DNA of 64,000 nucleotides from Tetrahymena thermophila SB210 (lineage: Eukaryota; Ciliophora; Oligohymenophorea; Hymenostomatida; Tetrahymenidae). The notes under the pieces are model-generated. The model was not told the DNA's origin. It saw only the letters and a program-made list of their open reading frames with translations, and did not search any database. Every line of letters starts with the position of its first letter. Within the stretch, counting starts at the first letter, position 1. Positions 28,001 through 41,800 of this stretch are shown in pieces. The stretch lies in NCBI RefSeq assembly GCF_000189635.1, contig NW_002476507.1, positions 930,001 to 994,000 on the forward strand. The letters are read 5' to 3'. The position numbers and the translations under genes are program-made.

Positions 28001-31000
28001 AAAAATAAATATATTAAGTTAATTTTAATTTATTTACTTGTTGATGTTACAGAGATGTCATTAGTAAATATCTATAATGTACTGATTTATGTATTAATCG
28101 ATGAGATATACATTTAAAAATTACCATTAAAGCTATATACTTCGATGTTAGACGAGTAGAGAATAATCCTCTGATATAAGTTATCTATTTCAAATCTATA
28201 ATTGTTATCTAAGAAGCGCTACTACAAAGTGGTTATGGGATTGAGGTTATTTTTATCAAAAATTATGATTGTTGCTGATTATTTTTTACAAATCAATCCA
28301 ATAGAACTAAATGCACATTGCTACACTAGGCTATTATCTAAGGTATTCTTTTAAGAATATTTTTCAGTTAAATCTAAACCTAGTATAGAAACATTAGATC
28401 CGTATAAATAGATGTTGTTACTATCTACTAAATAATTAGTAATTTAAGAAAAGTTGGTATAATAGTATACTTTATTAATTTTATAGTCCTTCACAAATAA
28501 TATATTTTGTTTTATACAAATAACAATATTATACTAATCTAATATTGAAAAATATTTAATTGGTTAGCTAGGATCATTCTTAACTTCTAAGATTTCTATA
28601 AATTCATTTGTGAGTAGTTTGTAGACTTAAATATTTGATTTTATTATAAAGAATTTTTAAAGCACTAAACTTTAATAAACTCCTAAAATAAAATCTTTTG
28701 ATTGAATATCTTAAGGGCTTAAATTATAAACATTAGAGTATACTTTTCTCCTCGTACCATCTATAGTCATCAAACCATATTGATCTCCAAACATGTAAAA
28801 TTAATCTTTTTTTATTGTTTGGAAAACATTCATATATACATATTAGTTTAAATAATTAGTACTATAAAAGTTATCTTAGTTTTACATATTATAGTAAAAC
28901 GATTAAACCACAGTTAAATAACTCAAATCAACTACTGCCTTAAACGTATATGCTACAGCTCCATTACCTTAGTTAATATATTTATATACAGAAAAAAGTT
29001 TATTTAAACCACTTTACTAAGTTACTGAAAAAATGGTTGTTTAATTCTTAAACAAAGCAAATGATTGATATTTAAATGATGCTGACTTTTGGCTATTAAC
29101 TCCTCCTACTACATAAAGATTATCGTATGGATCATCAGACACAAAATTAATGTCAATCGCAGTTGAAATAAGAATATTTTAATATGATTTTATTGGTTAT
29201 AAATCTTAAGAAAATATAGTAAGGGATTAATCAGAAAAGTATGAAATAATTTCAAAGGTAATATTGTTCTCATCTTGATAGCTTTATGGAAAATTTCTTA
29301 TCTTCCAAATTTATATTTAAGCTATGCTTACATAGGCGCCTGATAGATTCAATTTATTGTTTAGCACCTTGAAAACTGAAAAAGAATAGGCCTTTTACAC
29401 AACTAAATACATACTAGGGTCTAGTTTTGCTTGAATAATAACATCATCTAAAATTGGGTTACAATCTTAGAAAATCTGCTAAAAGTTTTAATCAAATGCT
29501 TAAAAGCAAGAATCGTATAAGAGATATGAAATTCCATTAACAGGTAATATATATCTATTTGTCATTTTAGATTATGCATTATTGAAAGTCCAAGTATTCA
29601 AAATTTTAGAATGAACTGCATCATAAGCTATAATACTATTAGAAAATAGTATTAAAGCATAATTATTAATTAAATACTAAATAGATATGCACAATCCTTG
29701 GTTATTAATGATAGTTGAATCCACAAGCTTAGGTTTTATTATTATAGAATAATCCCATGTCATTATCTACCCATTTGTTGAACAAAAAGTAACTAGATTA
29801 TTTACTTCGTTTGTATCTAGAGAAGTTATACTAGATTACATATCTGTAAGTTTTCTTTAAAACGGCTTTAAAAAGTACTAGCTTGTTAAAGAAAGAGAGT
29901 TTTAATTATTTCTGTTTAGTGTTATAGATTATAATTATTTAGAATAAGCAATAATTTGCATTTGCTCAAGTTAATTATTGTTATCTATAATTTAGTTAAT
30001 AAGCATTAAACTGGTTGGATTAAATTAATTCAATTTATATTAATCTAATTATTAGTATTGCAAATTCTATAAATCTAAGCTGAAGAAATTCAAAATTGAT
30101 AAATCATCAAGAACAGCTAAAATCATATTTAAGTTAGAAGTTGAAATAGTAAGAAAATCAACTATATTCGCTTAAATTTGAATGCGCGCAAATTAAGTTA
30201 AATCTGTATTTAAGCCAAGTACGATTGTTTAAAGTTGTAAAAAGTACATATTTGATGTTGAAGTAGAAGCGATCTTAACTTTGGAGCATGGTTATGGAAT
30301 TTGAAATATTTTGCAAGAATTTTAATCTAAAATTAAATACTAAGGTTAGGTATTCAATATTATCATATTTTATTTATCATTTAAGTTCAATACCTTTAAA
30401 ATGCTTATAGAATTTAATTCTTTGCAATAATTTTAATTTGATTAATTTTGAGTGTTTAAATTATTATTCTAATCTATGTAGAATTATGAAACATTAATTC
30501 CGTTAGATTAGTTAGATGTGGTAATTAAAATTAGATCATTAAAAAAATAATAATCCTAATTATTTAATTAATTTATTTTAATAGTTGAAGAATATTACAC
30601 AAAACTTTATTAAGTCAAATCTAACAACAAAGTTGCATAGATTATTGATTTTTTCTTGTCAAAAGTGATAACAATTCCAAATTAATAATTGAGAGAAATA
30701 ATTTGTGTACTTTAATCTATATTACCTGATAAAGCAAACTTGAATAGTTCTGTACTATTGTTCTAAATGTTCCATTTTACTACTTTGTTGTCATTTTAAA
30801 ATATGTAGAAATTATCTTGGAAGTATTCTACATACTCTAAATTCTGCTAAAAAGGAATATTTTGCACAAATCTCCCTGTTGATTTAAGCTATTTGCTGAT
30901 ATATGTTGAATAGACTATGATAAAATATTAATCTTAGTAAGGCAAAACCAGTTTAATGGTTTCGCTTACCTAGCTAATACCGGTCTGAGAGCTGTATGTT

Positions 31001-31293
31001 AATGAACACTAGCTAAGATTAATGCATAAATTTGTTTTACTATCACCTTGATATCCTTAATCGCAAATAGCTTGACAAACTGCTGGTTACTAGTTACCTT
31101 TATTTTATAAGTATAAGTATGATTCACAACCTGTGAAAATGCAAACTCCTAATTCTTAATCTAATTCAAAATTTTGCTCGCACTATTAGCAAATATTTTA
31201 TTCGTTGCAATTAGTACAACCTGTTGGACACGCAAATAAGCTTTTAAAAAGCTACAAAGCAACTAATGCTACAAAAAATTAATATGCTTTCAT
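22083..31293 (-). CDS. Giant surface membrane protein, tandem copy 4 (complete)
   Basis: The ATG at 31293 opens a signal peptide (MKAYQFFVALVALQLF...) and CPTGCTNCNEQNICQQC, then a propeller-like region with the WD-type motif NGQIMTWDYS. A 53-nt intron at 28037-27985 sits exactly where copies 2 and 3 have theirs; the downstream exon resumes with IYDRKTLNYRGQI. The beta-helix region, GYTGP-type cysteine module (near 24,000-24,300) and membrane domain (about 23,900-22,650) follow. Two small AT-rich introns near 22,600-22,540 and 22,430-22,365 precede the tail, which ends QNYETQFKVKKNLDFNRKSD and stops at TGA 22085-22083. The body is most like copy 3, while the tail motif is shared with copy 2. 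About 3,000 residues. It is the most upstream member of the array and is divergent from the UBR gene. Confidence 0.82.
26361..26993. repeat. Near-identical tract in copy 4, matching 16312-16944 in copy 3
   Basis: Partner of the copy 3 tract. It starts at the shared AATATTTTAATTACTATTATC-like stretch and ends where the copies diverge just after GAGACTAAGCTAATAATATA. Confidence 0.75.
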
Positions 31294-32184
31294 ATTACAA
31301 AGTCTAGTAGAATATTGTCTTTTTTATTATACTTCAACTATTCGTTTTAATTTTTTTTTTTTAAATTATATTGTTGTTATTATTTATTGTTTTAATATAA
31401 ATGTTTTTAAAAATTATAGAAAGTTTAAATTACGAACTCTCTTTTTTCTTGACATAAAAAAGTTTTTAATTTAAAGATAAAAATTATTTTGAAAGGTGAT
31501 TATATAGCTAATGTTATTGATAGCTTGATAAAGAAGCATTTTTTGATTTTTTAAAGCAATAATTAAAATGAAGATTAATAGCATTCATTAATTTAATATT
31601 TATATAAAAACTGAGATTTAATTAAATTATTATAAAAATAATCAAAAAGTATTTTGTTTAAGTATTATTTATTTGTAATTTTAATTCTATTTTAAAAAAA
31701 ATATCAAGAAAAACTTAAATAATTTTAGTTTAAATGAGAATAAAGATAATTTATTTTTTACTAAATAAGTAAAAACACTAATCCCAAAGGAATATATTGA
31801 CTTAAAAGTATATAGAATTTAATATTCTGACAAAAAATTGTTTATTTATATTATTTACAATGAATTTTTGATTATTTGATGTATGTATGAAGAGAAATTA
31901 AAAACAAAAGAATTTTTGATATATTAAATAATTTTACATTAATATTATTAGAATACCATAGCTAAGGGTAATAGAAAAATTAAAAATAATAATACAGCAA
32001 TCATTATACATAAATTAAAAAAATACAAGCAATTAATAGTAGTAGTAGGAGAAGAAGATAAAAAATTTATTAGTAGCAATTATAACCCTTATTCAAAAAA
32101 AAGTCATTAGTAGTATATTTCATATTATTTAGGAAACAAAAAGTAGGGAATTTAAAATTAAAATTAAAGCTTTTCAACTTAAAA
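31294..32184. promoter_or_regulatory. Divergent intergenic region between copy 4 and the UBR gene
   Basis: About 890 bases separate two divergent starts, so it must carry both promoters. It is AT-rich with long A and T runs and a small purine-rich stretch near 32,038-32,060 (AGTAGTAGTAGGAGAAGAAG). No individual element can be named. Confidence 0.45.
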
Positions 32185-35100
32185 ATGAATGCAAAAGAAT
32201 TGCAAATGATTGATGAGCTACTAGATAACCCCTAAAGGATAGAGGCATGTATGGAGTCTAATGAAGTCATGTATTTATGCCTTGATTGCAGCATAAAAGA
32301 CCCTAAAATTTATGTTTATATTTGCCAAAACTGCTTAGAGAGCTAGACTCATAAGAAGCACAAAATAATATAAACTGACAATGGAGACTTAAGTGAAAGA
32401 TGTAGCTGTGGAGATTCAGAAATGCTCGGGGTAGTTATAGAATGCGAAAATCATAATAAAAATACTCATACTATTAGATAAAAAGTTGATAAAAAAGTTT
32501 CACCCTAAATATTAAGCTCATTTGAGCAGTATGCAATGGCAAATTTTACAAGAATATTCAAAACTTTAGAGGCAAATTTTGGAAATAGCAATTAAAATAG
32601 CAGCGATGCTGTCGATCCTTTTTATGAGTAGTTTTTGGATATATCTATTAAATAGCCATAATTATGTGCATCTATTTTAATGAAATCATTAAACAACTTT
32701 TACACTCGCCATAATTGTTAATCACCTACTATAGATATTGATTCAGCAAGATACCAAAGGTTGTGCTCTTGCTCAATAATAGAGAACCTTTTTAGGTAAT
32801 ATCTTTAAATATTACATTTTAGTTAGCTTAAAGTAATTAGAAATTAATACCATTAGCAAAATATGAAAAATGATAATTTTTAAATTAAAATAAATCATGA
32901 CTTAAATAAGATAAAATGGTTACTGAGGAATAAATTATTTTATTTTTACCTACTTATATAACAGCAATCGGATGTTAGATGATTTATTGATTTCATTAAC
33001 AAATTTATCTAATTATTTAAAAAATTCATTTATTAAAAAAACAAAAGGTAGTCAGAAAAAACAAGTTGGTATTTAAAAAGAATATTATTAAATTGCGTGA
33101 GACATCGTCCATTTGTTTTCTAATTAACTAAAATATATTCGAAAATGCTTCTTCCTTTATTTGAGACAGAAAATAACTAGCTACTTGATCTTATGAAGGA
33201 ATTCAACCCTCCTTAAGTTTTTTAAGTATAAATTAATGAAAAAAATTTTAAACAGAATTTGACCAAAAGTTATTTTATAAAAATAAGAAATAATTAAAAT
33301 ATTTTATTTCGATAAATCAAAAATCTTTGATTTTTTAAGTAATCCTTACTTATTTTTTAGAGTCTAAACATTATGGAATAATTGATTATGTTCAGCAAAC
33401 AATAAATTGCTAATTATTTTTTAAATCTAAAATTTACTCTCGATTCACCAAAAAATTTTTGAAGGTGATTGATTTATCATACAATCTTTATGAACAAATT
33501 TATAAATTTTAAAAATTCAATTAATTCTCTTCGAAGTTTTAATTAAAAGCAAAATCAAAATTTGCTTATTTTTAATATTATTAAAACAGGACTTAATAAA
33601 TCTTATTATCAAATAAAGACTATTTTTTAATCTAAATTTATTTTTAAAAAAATAAAATTAATGAATTTTTTTTATTAATTATTAAGGTATTTATTTCTTA
33701 AGTAGCATTAGTAAAAAATATAATGAGTCTTTTAGAAAGTATTTTGCAAAATCTTGAAACAGTAAACTATGAGTCATACCTCAAAAAATTTGAAACATTA
33801 AATAACTTGATGAAATTCATTTTTAAAAGAGAAATGCAAGTAGATGAAAGTATGATGAAGTAATTTTGTAATATAATATCAAAGGTATGTGTTAAGAGAA
33901 AAGAAATAAAAGATTATTTTCACGAAGAAATTTTGATAGTAATGGAGGAAATGAATTTTGATTTTTTGAGACTTTTGCTAAACTCTTTGCATAGGTAGGC
34001 AGATTGGAAATAAATATCAGCTAATTTAATCTATGAGTACATTGTGAAGTGTGAATGTGAAGTAGATTATGAATTTTCGGAAGAAAGAAAGAAAAACCCA
34101 TGGTTTTAAGGTAGTGTTGGCATATTGGGCATTCTACTTTGCTCAACTTTTGTTGAAATCTATGAAGAAGTTGTTGGAGAAGAAATAAACTAATCTAACC
34201 AATAGTTCAAGAAGCATAATAACTAAAAAAATAATAGTGGAATATTTATTACTAAGAATAGTGAAGGAAGAATAATAGGTAATATTGAAAAAGCAAAAGA
34301 GGCGATGAGGAAGTATACTCTGACCATTTCTAAACATACCTAAAATGGGTTAGAAAAGCTATTTAAAAGTATTTGTAGAGAAATAATGAGAGATCTATTT
34401 TTTATTTTCACTTAGGAAAGAGCATTAAGAAATAATCCTAGAGCTTAATACAATGAGGAGTCTAATGAATACCAAATGAAGACAGTTCTTCATTGTTACA
34501 AAAATAGATTATACTACAGAGAACTCTCTAACTTATAAATTTTTGGCATGCTTATTTCTCCTGAGATGTTTATGTAAGCTGCCTTTGAAGCTATGAAGTG
34601 GAAACCTCAAAGATTTGATAGGACGTTTTATAAATACCAAAAACAACACTATCCCCAATAATTTGAATAATCTCCAGCATTAAGTTAGTCTCCTTAAAAA
34701 AGTTCTATTTGCACTTCATAAGTATCTAATTGTCATAATTCTCTTGGTTATAAAATTTAAAGCCTCAACAGCAGCAATAATAATTTACAAAATTCAACTC
34801 ATAAAAGGGCAGTCTCCTATTAATAAGCTCGCAATTTTTCATCATTTTCTTGTAGTCCTTCTAATAATAGTAATTAAGATAAAGATAGTATTTAAAGAAA
34901 TAATAGGAGAGCAACAAATATTTCCGAAGCTGGTATTTTGAAGGAGCATTTCCACAAAGAAGGAATAGAGGATTTGTTATATGATTTTTACGATGATGGT
35001 ATTGATGAAGATGATGAAGATTTATTTGATTTAGAAGAAAAAAAAGGGACATTTGATGAATCTATATTGCTGAAGTATGAATTTGTGTCAGAAATTTTGA

Positions 35101-38100
35101 TTCTTTGTAATGTAGATGTGCTTAATTTTATAAATAATATTTAACCTTGCTTTAAAGAGGATAAGATAATACTCAATGAAATCAGAAGAAATATTTGTAT
35201 AAATGCTTTTAACTTTTAGAGTCAAATTTCTATGGTCAACTTAACAATAAAATTAGAAAGCATGAAACTTTTTGACACATCATCTTTGAAAAAAATAATT
35301 TTTAACTTCTCAGAACTCGGAAATAATAAATTACTAAAACTTAAAAGTTAATTCTGTGACAAATATGAACCAGTTATGTGGAGACCTTACAGCTGGTTGG
35401 ATGCAGAATTTATAGAGAAGCTAAAAGAAAAAAAATTAGAATGCATTTTAGGAAATATGAGTCCTTTATTAGAAAAACACATATTCTTTTCTGATCTTCC
35501 TGCTTCTCCAACATTTTTAAAATTTATTAGAAACTCTTTTCATTTTCTTTATAAAAACCCAGCTATTCTATCCAATATATTAAAAATCACTTATGATTTG
35601 CTAATTCTCAATAATATTAAATAAAACTCAGAGTAAACAAATATATAAGAAAAGGAAATACCCAAATAAAAATTAGAAAAGCAAAAAGTCATCATGGATG
35701 AAAATTTTTCTTTAAATGGTTTTGATTCTGGAAATAAGAAGGAAAAAACTTTAGAATTTAGATTAAGTAAAGAGAAATTTTTTCAATTGAGATTAGACAG
35801 TTAATAAATTTAAGCTATAAAATAATTTTATTCTTAGCCTGCATAGCTTACAGGACTGCAAAGTAATTAAACAAGCCCTGCAAGAGCTGCAGGAATATCT
35901 GATCATGAAGGATTACTATAAAGTTTTAATATCTTTTTTGATCTGATAAATAAGTACGATTTTATTTATTGCAGCCCCAAGAATTCATCAAATAATATTG
36001 AAAGTATTTCAACAGAAATATAATTAAATTCTGTAAATAATAATGCCTCTACCAAAGGAGGAAGCATAGATTCAAGTAATAATTTGTAAACATAAATATC
36101 GGACTAACAGCGCAAGTAACTACTCTTAGCAAAATAAAAAGAAATTATGGAGTAATTTCAAAACAAACAAAAAAAATTCCAAGATCAAAATGAGTAGATT
36201 TTAGACAAATCTTTTAATACTGTTATAAGCTCAAATAATAACAACAATAATAATAACAGTGGTAATAAAAGTTTAAGCATTTACAGCTAAGCTAATAATC
36301 ATATATAATATTCTCCTTATTAAGACTCTCTGCTAGAGCAGCAAGAATGTGTTATATGCAAAACAGATATTGGTATCACTGTAATACATGCTTATGTTAT
36401 CTAAGATAATCTTAATTCTTACTTTTAAATTACTGAAAAGAACTTGATACCTTCTTCTCTTTCTTCAAGGTTTGCTATTACTAGCTGCTAACATATTACT
36501 CATTAAAGATGTCATGAAATGGGTATTGAAAACATTTAAATTAGCAAAAGGGCTTTAAGTAAAGAAGACAAAGAGGCTTAGCTTGAAACCTTTTGCACAA
36601 TTTGTAAATCTCTATCAAATATTTCAGTAGTTGTCTTAGATTGTTATTTCAAAAAAATTACATATGGATCAATATACCATCAACTTTTTTCATAATCATA
36701 AAATCCTACTAACAAAAGGTATTTACATTAAACAGTAAACCCTATCACTTCCTTTAATCATAATACTAATCATATAGCAATGCCCAATTCCTAATAAATC
36801 TATTAGAAAAGTTCATCTTAATCTAATTCAACCTAATTTACTTAAGCGAGCATTCAAAAATAAAATAATCAATTTAATTAAAATTAAGCTTGTAAGAGCG
36901 ATTTTAAAGATAGCACTAAAAAGATACTTGATAGCCTTGTTCATCAAGAGATAATTGCATTAGATAAATAAATTATAAATAATATTTATTCGGCTCTAGA
37001 AGAATTTTTATCTCTTTTAGCAATTATAAGCAACAATGAAGATAATATTTAAGAATTTCATATTTATAGCGTTGGCGATTGTCTTTTACAGTCCTTATTA
37101 GAAAAAATCTTATTAACTCGTAATTTATTATTAAATATTTTAACTAATTATATTAAAAATAATTTTATTTAATCAATAGAAAATATGGAAAATTACTTTG
37201 AGAAAGACTTCAAACTTTTAGAAAATCTGTTCCTAAATTTAAAAGTGATATTTAAAGGTTAAGAGTGTGAATAAAAAAGATTAAAATAAGATTATTTAAA
37301 TTTAACTATACAAAAAATATTAGAAACTGATATTTTTGAATATGCTTCAGATTAACTTTCAATAAATAACAGCAAACCACATGAAAGTGTTTCTTTTTGC
37401 ATGATGTATATATCAATTATATTCAGGATAGCTTTGGTCTATGGTGAAGAATAATCAGTTTAGTATACAAGAGATTATCTCTAAAATATTTTTCTAATTT
37501 TTACTTTAAAAGAGATAATGAATAGTTAAAAATCATCTTGTGATTTTAGTTTATTGCAATAAAAATAATAATCATTCTATAGTGATCAGTAAATTAACCT
37601 TCTTATTAAAGATATTAAATCAATTTGGCTTAACGAAGAAAATATTGAAAGTAGAGAAAATATTTAAATATCATGTATCCCATTTTTAAGAATGGGTTCT
37701 ATTTTTTTATAGTTAGTTTGTGATATTAGCAATAACTCTAATACATCATTTTAATATCCTAAAAATAACCTTGATCCTATTAGCGAACTCGAGAAATACG
37801 AAAAAGCATTTGGAAAATATTTCATTAACCTTGACTTAGAATTTGCAGAATATACACTAAAAGAAAGTAGTGAATACTCACCTTTGAAATTTCTTAAAAA
37901 TTTATATGAATATAGTGAAAACCACTAAAGGCAAATAAATAATTTCTATGAATTTGACAAAAAGATTTTTAAATTATCCTAAATTGATCAAAATTTTGAA
38001 ACTTTTTATAAGTAACAATTTTGGAAGAAATGCTAAATAGATTTCAACTTCCCTTAAATTGAGAAGTCTCCTTTGATAATGTGCTTAATTTGTGGATTAT

Positions 38101-38447
38101 AAATGGCAGATAACTGTCAAAGAGGAAATAAGATAGTATAAAATGATGTAAACCATGCTCATATAGCTCATAAAGGATACTGCGTTTACATTCAGCTATA
38201 AGATGGACTTTTAATTTATGTTGAAAAAGATTCAGTTTAGACATCTTAAAGTTTGTATTATGATAAATTAGGAAGAATGGCCAACTGCTTGAACTACCCT
38301 GAATGGGATGAATTTTAGTTAGATAAGGGTAAATTCTAAGAAGTTGAAGAATTAGTAATCAATAGAAAACTAGCAAATTATGTTAGATATATCTTAATGT
38401 AAACAGAAGATGACTATGCATATTTTGATGAAGATTATCCACTTTGA
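32185..38447 (+). CDS. UBR1-type N-recognin E3 ubiquitin ligase
   Basis: The ATG at 32185 leads at once into a UBR box: YLCLDCSIKD...YICQNCLESQTHKKH...ERCSCGDSEM (about residues 28-80), the zinc fold that binds N-terminal degrons. A RING-like domain is at about 36,346-36,620 (CVICKTDIG ... SCQHITHQRC ... FCTIC). The C-terminal UBR domain follows at about 38,080-38,330 (LICGLQM...NHAHIAHKGYCVYIQLQ...LNYPEWDEF). The stop is TGA 38445-38447, giving about 2,015 residues, a usual length for UBR1. An intron at about 33226-33362 (GTATAA...TTTAGAG) restores the frame between the first exon and a long exon open from 33363 to the end. A TGA at 32980-32982 in the first-exon frame implies a further short intron, perhaps 32974-33051. 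A N/Q/S-rich linker with an acidic block lies at about 34,700-35,040. Role (N-degron degradation) is inferred from family. Confidence 0.88.
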
Positions 38448-38849
38448 GTACTTTTTAATCATAATCAAAACTATATCACAGTTCAAACAAGACTAATCCC
38501 TAAACATACTTTTTGCAAAGTCTAGTTTAAAAGTATTTATTATATTTAAATCTTTGGTATTTAAAGTATTTCTTAGTAAATAAATCCGCTTTAAAACAGT
38601 AAACATATATAAAAATAATTACAAAATATAAATATATAATAATTAATTACTATTGTACATACATTCATATATTTTATTTTATTTTCAACACCTTTACTGA
38701 TATAAATTCTTTAAACATTTATTTTTTATTTCTTATTTTAAATATTTTTATAAAATAAATAAATTTTTTGCAATTTTTTTAAATTAAAAGTAAATTATGT
38801 AAAGCAAATTCAATACATTAAAAAAAACAAAAATATTTAGATACCATAA
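38448..38849. other. Convergent 3' intergenic region
   Basis: About 400 bases between two converging genes. It is almost pure A/T with long runs and should hold both polyadenylation regions. I see no gene in it. Confidence 0.55.
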
Positions 38850-41800
38850 TCAAAAGTCATCTGCTTTTGAATAAATATAAGATCTATTAAGTTTCTTTTG
38901 ATCTTCAATAAGTTTATTTCTCTCTTCTATTATTTTTTGTTGTTAATCTTAAGGAAGGTCAATAAAAAGTTTAGAGGAGGATTTTGAATCTTAAATAACA
39001 CTCTCTTATAAAACATCTTTTTAAGTATCTGCTATAACCATACTATTTTACTTAGAAGTAGTTTTATAATTGCTAGGCTTAAAATTTTCTGATTTTTCTA
39101 GCACTATGCTTTCTCTTAGGTTACTTTTCTCAAAAATATCATTGGTGATATCGTAATTTTTATCTGGGTCAAATTTCTCTTAATCTTTAAATTAGTTTAC
39201 ATTTTTTTTCTAAAAATTAAATTTCTTTTTATGTATTTAATTTAACGAATTTTATGGTTTTTTCATAACATTATTTGAAGCTATGCTAAAGTTATCATTC
39301 ATTTGCTGCTTGTTTTGCATTTGACCTGATTACCCACTAATTATATTATAGTTCTTAGAGCTATCTATGCTAGATTTAACAGTTAATACTTTAGATGGAA
39401 CTTTATTCAATCCTAAATCATTTAATGGTGAAGGGGTATTATATTGTTTCCTCAACTATATAGAACTTTGATTTTTTACCAAACCATTATTTATGTTATA
39501 CGACTTCATGATAGTATTTAAATCTCTAGGCTTGTTAAAATCAATTTTTTTGGAATTCAAAGATATTAAGGAACTTTTTTTAGTTAAAGGTATGGCAGTA
39601 TCTACAAAGAATTCTTTTCTTTTTAATTTTTTATTAAAATATTATTATAATTTTTTAAATGATTATATTTTCTTTACTTTATATTTCTTTCTTATGGAGT
39701 TTAGACATTATTTAGAGGTTTTAGTTTAACAGGTCTTGGAGTTTATCCTAAATTTAAAGATAGCTTTGAATCATTCTGAATAACAAAGTCATTAACAGGC
39801 TATACAATACCTCTAAAAGATATACTTTTTTGCATTTTTGTCTCTTAGCTATATTACTTAAGATTGTAATTTTAAGGACTCTAATAGATAGAATCAGATA
39901 TTAGTTTAGAATTATTTATTTTCTAATATAAAAATATGGAATATTTTAAATTGTTGATTATTAAATAAACTTACAGAATCTATAGATTTATTAAGCAAAA
40001 TAGAACTCTTTTTACTCAGGTTTTCTAATTCATCTTTTTAGGAATTAATAATAGATTTGGTAAGAAATAAATACTTCAATTAATAATTACATTAACTGTA
40101 AGGAGACTCTACATCTACTAGAACAGTCATCACATGTTTTTCAAAATCATTTATTTCTATTGGAATGTCTTTTGCATTAATTCTTAAAGAAAGCTCTCCT
40201 TTTCCTACTATATTTTAAGTATTTAATTCAATGTCTAATTCGATGAGCGAAATCTTTGCAATTGATTCTTTTGGGTAAAATTGTAAATAAAAATCGATTA
40301 AGCTTATCTCTTCTTCACTTTTATTAATCTAATGAACTTTTTATTATAATGAATCTCCTATTTGTAAAAAATATGATTTGCTACTATTTTTATCAAAATT
40401 AACAATTGAATTTTCATCGAATTTAATTCTTAAATTATATATTTTAACTTAATTTTTAACATTATATCTTTTTTAAGCAAATTATCCTTCTATCTAAGCT
40501 TCTCCAGCTGAAGTATTTTCATCGATTTGTATCTTTTTGTCTACAATCGAAGTCTTAAATATATTGATTTGCTGCTTTTAGACATTTTAAAATTCTATTT
40601 ATGGTTCTTTAGATTTAATTACAGCAACAAGCTTTTTAAGCTCATCATAAATTCCTATTTGAGCATAGCTAATGACACCCTAACTAATGATTTCTTTTTA
40701 AACCTTAACTTAAAGGGAGTCAAAAATAGAATAAGAAAGAGTATTAGATTCTTATTCTTTCAGCTAGCCAGTTACATAGGAATCTATTGTATCTTGACAT
40801 TTAAGATAAATAGTTTAATAACTTTAATCATTAGTCCAATTAATTAGTTCCTTCTTTAAATTTACTTTATCTATTTTAAGATAAACATAAACATCTCCTT
40901 CTTCTAATTATGTAGGAGTCTCTTCATATTCTTCTTCATTATCATCACTAGAATAATATGAATCCATTTCATCTTATTCATTTTTTTCTTTTTTTTATGT
41001 TTATTCTTTTTAATTATTACTTTCATCTTTAGCTATTTAAATTCTATTCACTTAATCAAACTTACATTGATTCCTTTTAAAATAATCTTTGTCCTTTAAT
41101 CCAAATTTCTATTCAAAGAATCCTTCAATCTTACATAATTTTTCAAATTGAGGATATTTAAAACCTAACTTTACAAAAATAATTTATTCAGTTTATTTTT
41201 AAAAAATATTTTCTAAATTTAGTTTAAAATAAATGTAACATTTCCGAAAATAGCTTTACATCAACATATTCTTCTTCTTAAACTTTCTCCTTTTCATCGA
41301 TTTCCTCATCATCTGAAGTAATTGTGGGTTATTTTTAAGCTATTTTAATATCTTCTTTTTCATTCTAAACTATTTTAGGTTGCTTGAGATTTTCTTAAGT
41401 TTTATCACTTTTTACTTTATCAATAGATTCTTATTAAGAGGCAACAGGTATATTTTAAACTTACTGTGTCCTCTTCAGTACTTTAGGTTATTATTATTCT
41501 ACTTAAGGGACAAATCCAATGTTAAGCGAACTATTATCCTAACTGGGTGGTTTATTTAATACAGGTTAATTCACAATTACTTTTTATTAAATTAAATAAT
41601 GTTTAAGCCTTCAATCAATATGAATACAAGTAATATAAAATTATACCCTGTTACTACTATTCTTATATAGGAGCTTAATCAACTATAGGTTACTAAGGAG
41701 AAATATCTTAGACTCTTTAAGGCTCACTTTCTTAACTGGGCTATCTTCTAACTAATGATTGATTAACCACTGCTTGAAATGAAATTTATAATAATTTATA

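Larger units (their letters stand above)
1..31293 (-). repeat. Tandem gene array, four paralogues of one giant membrane protein
   Basis: Four head-to-tail copies in the same orientation have a period near 10 kb between the complete ones. Spacers are 392, 514 and 810 bases. The copies share signal peptide plus cysteine cluster, WD-type motif; the three complete copies also share the position of the central intron and the order of ectodomain modules. Copies 3 and 4 are most alike at the DNA level; copies 1 and 2 are more diverged. Confidence 0.85.

Noticed and set aside
33363-33722. A separate gene starting at the ATG at 33723
   Set aside because: The same frame is open from 33363 and joins the first exon through a normal-sized intron. 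UBR box and RING/C-terminal domain belong together in this family.
34861-35052. Minus-strand 63-codon frame inside the UBR gene
   Set aside because: It is the reverse shadow of the acidic block of the UBR gene, which is open on the plus strand for 1,600 codons.
34744-35624. Short plus-strand frames at 34744-34941, 34938-35144 and 35376-35624 as separate genes
   Set aside because: The latter two are pieces of the UBR frame cut at TAA/TAG, which are glutamine here; the first is a shadow in another frame.
39493-40847. Plus-strand frames at 39493-39729 and 40527-40847
   Set aside because: They are shadows of the minus-strand Q-rich protein gene; their F/L/Y-rich composition is typical of reversed AT-rich coding sequence.
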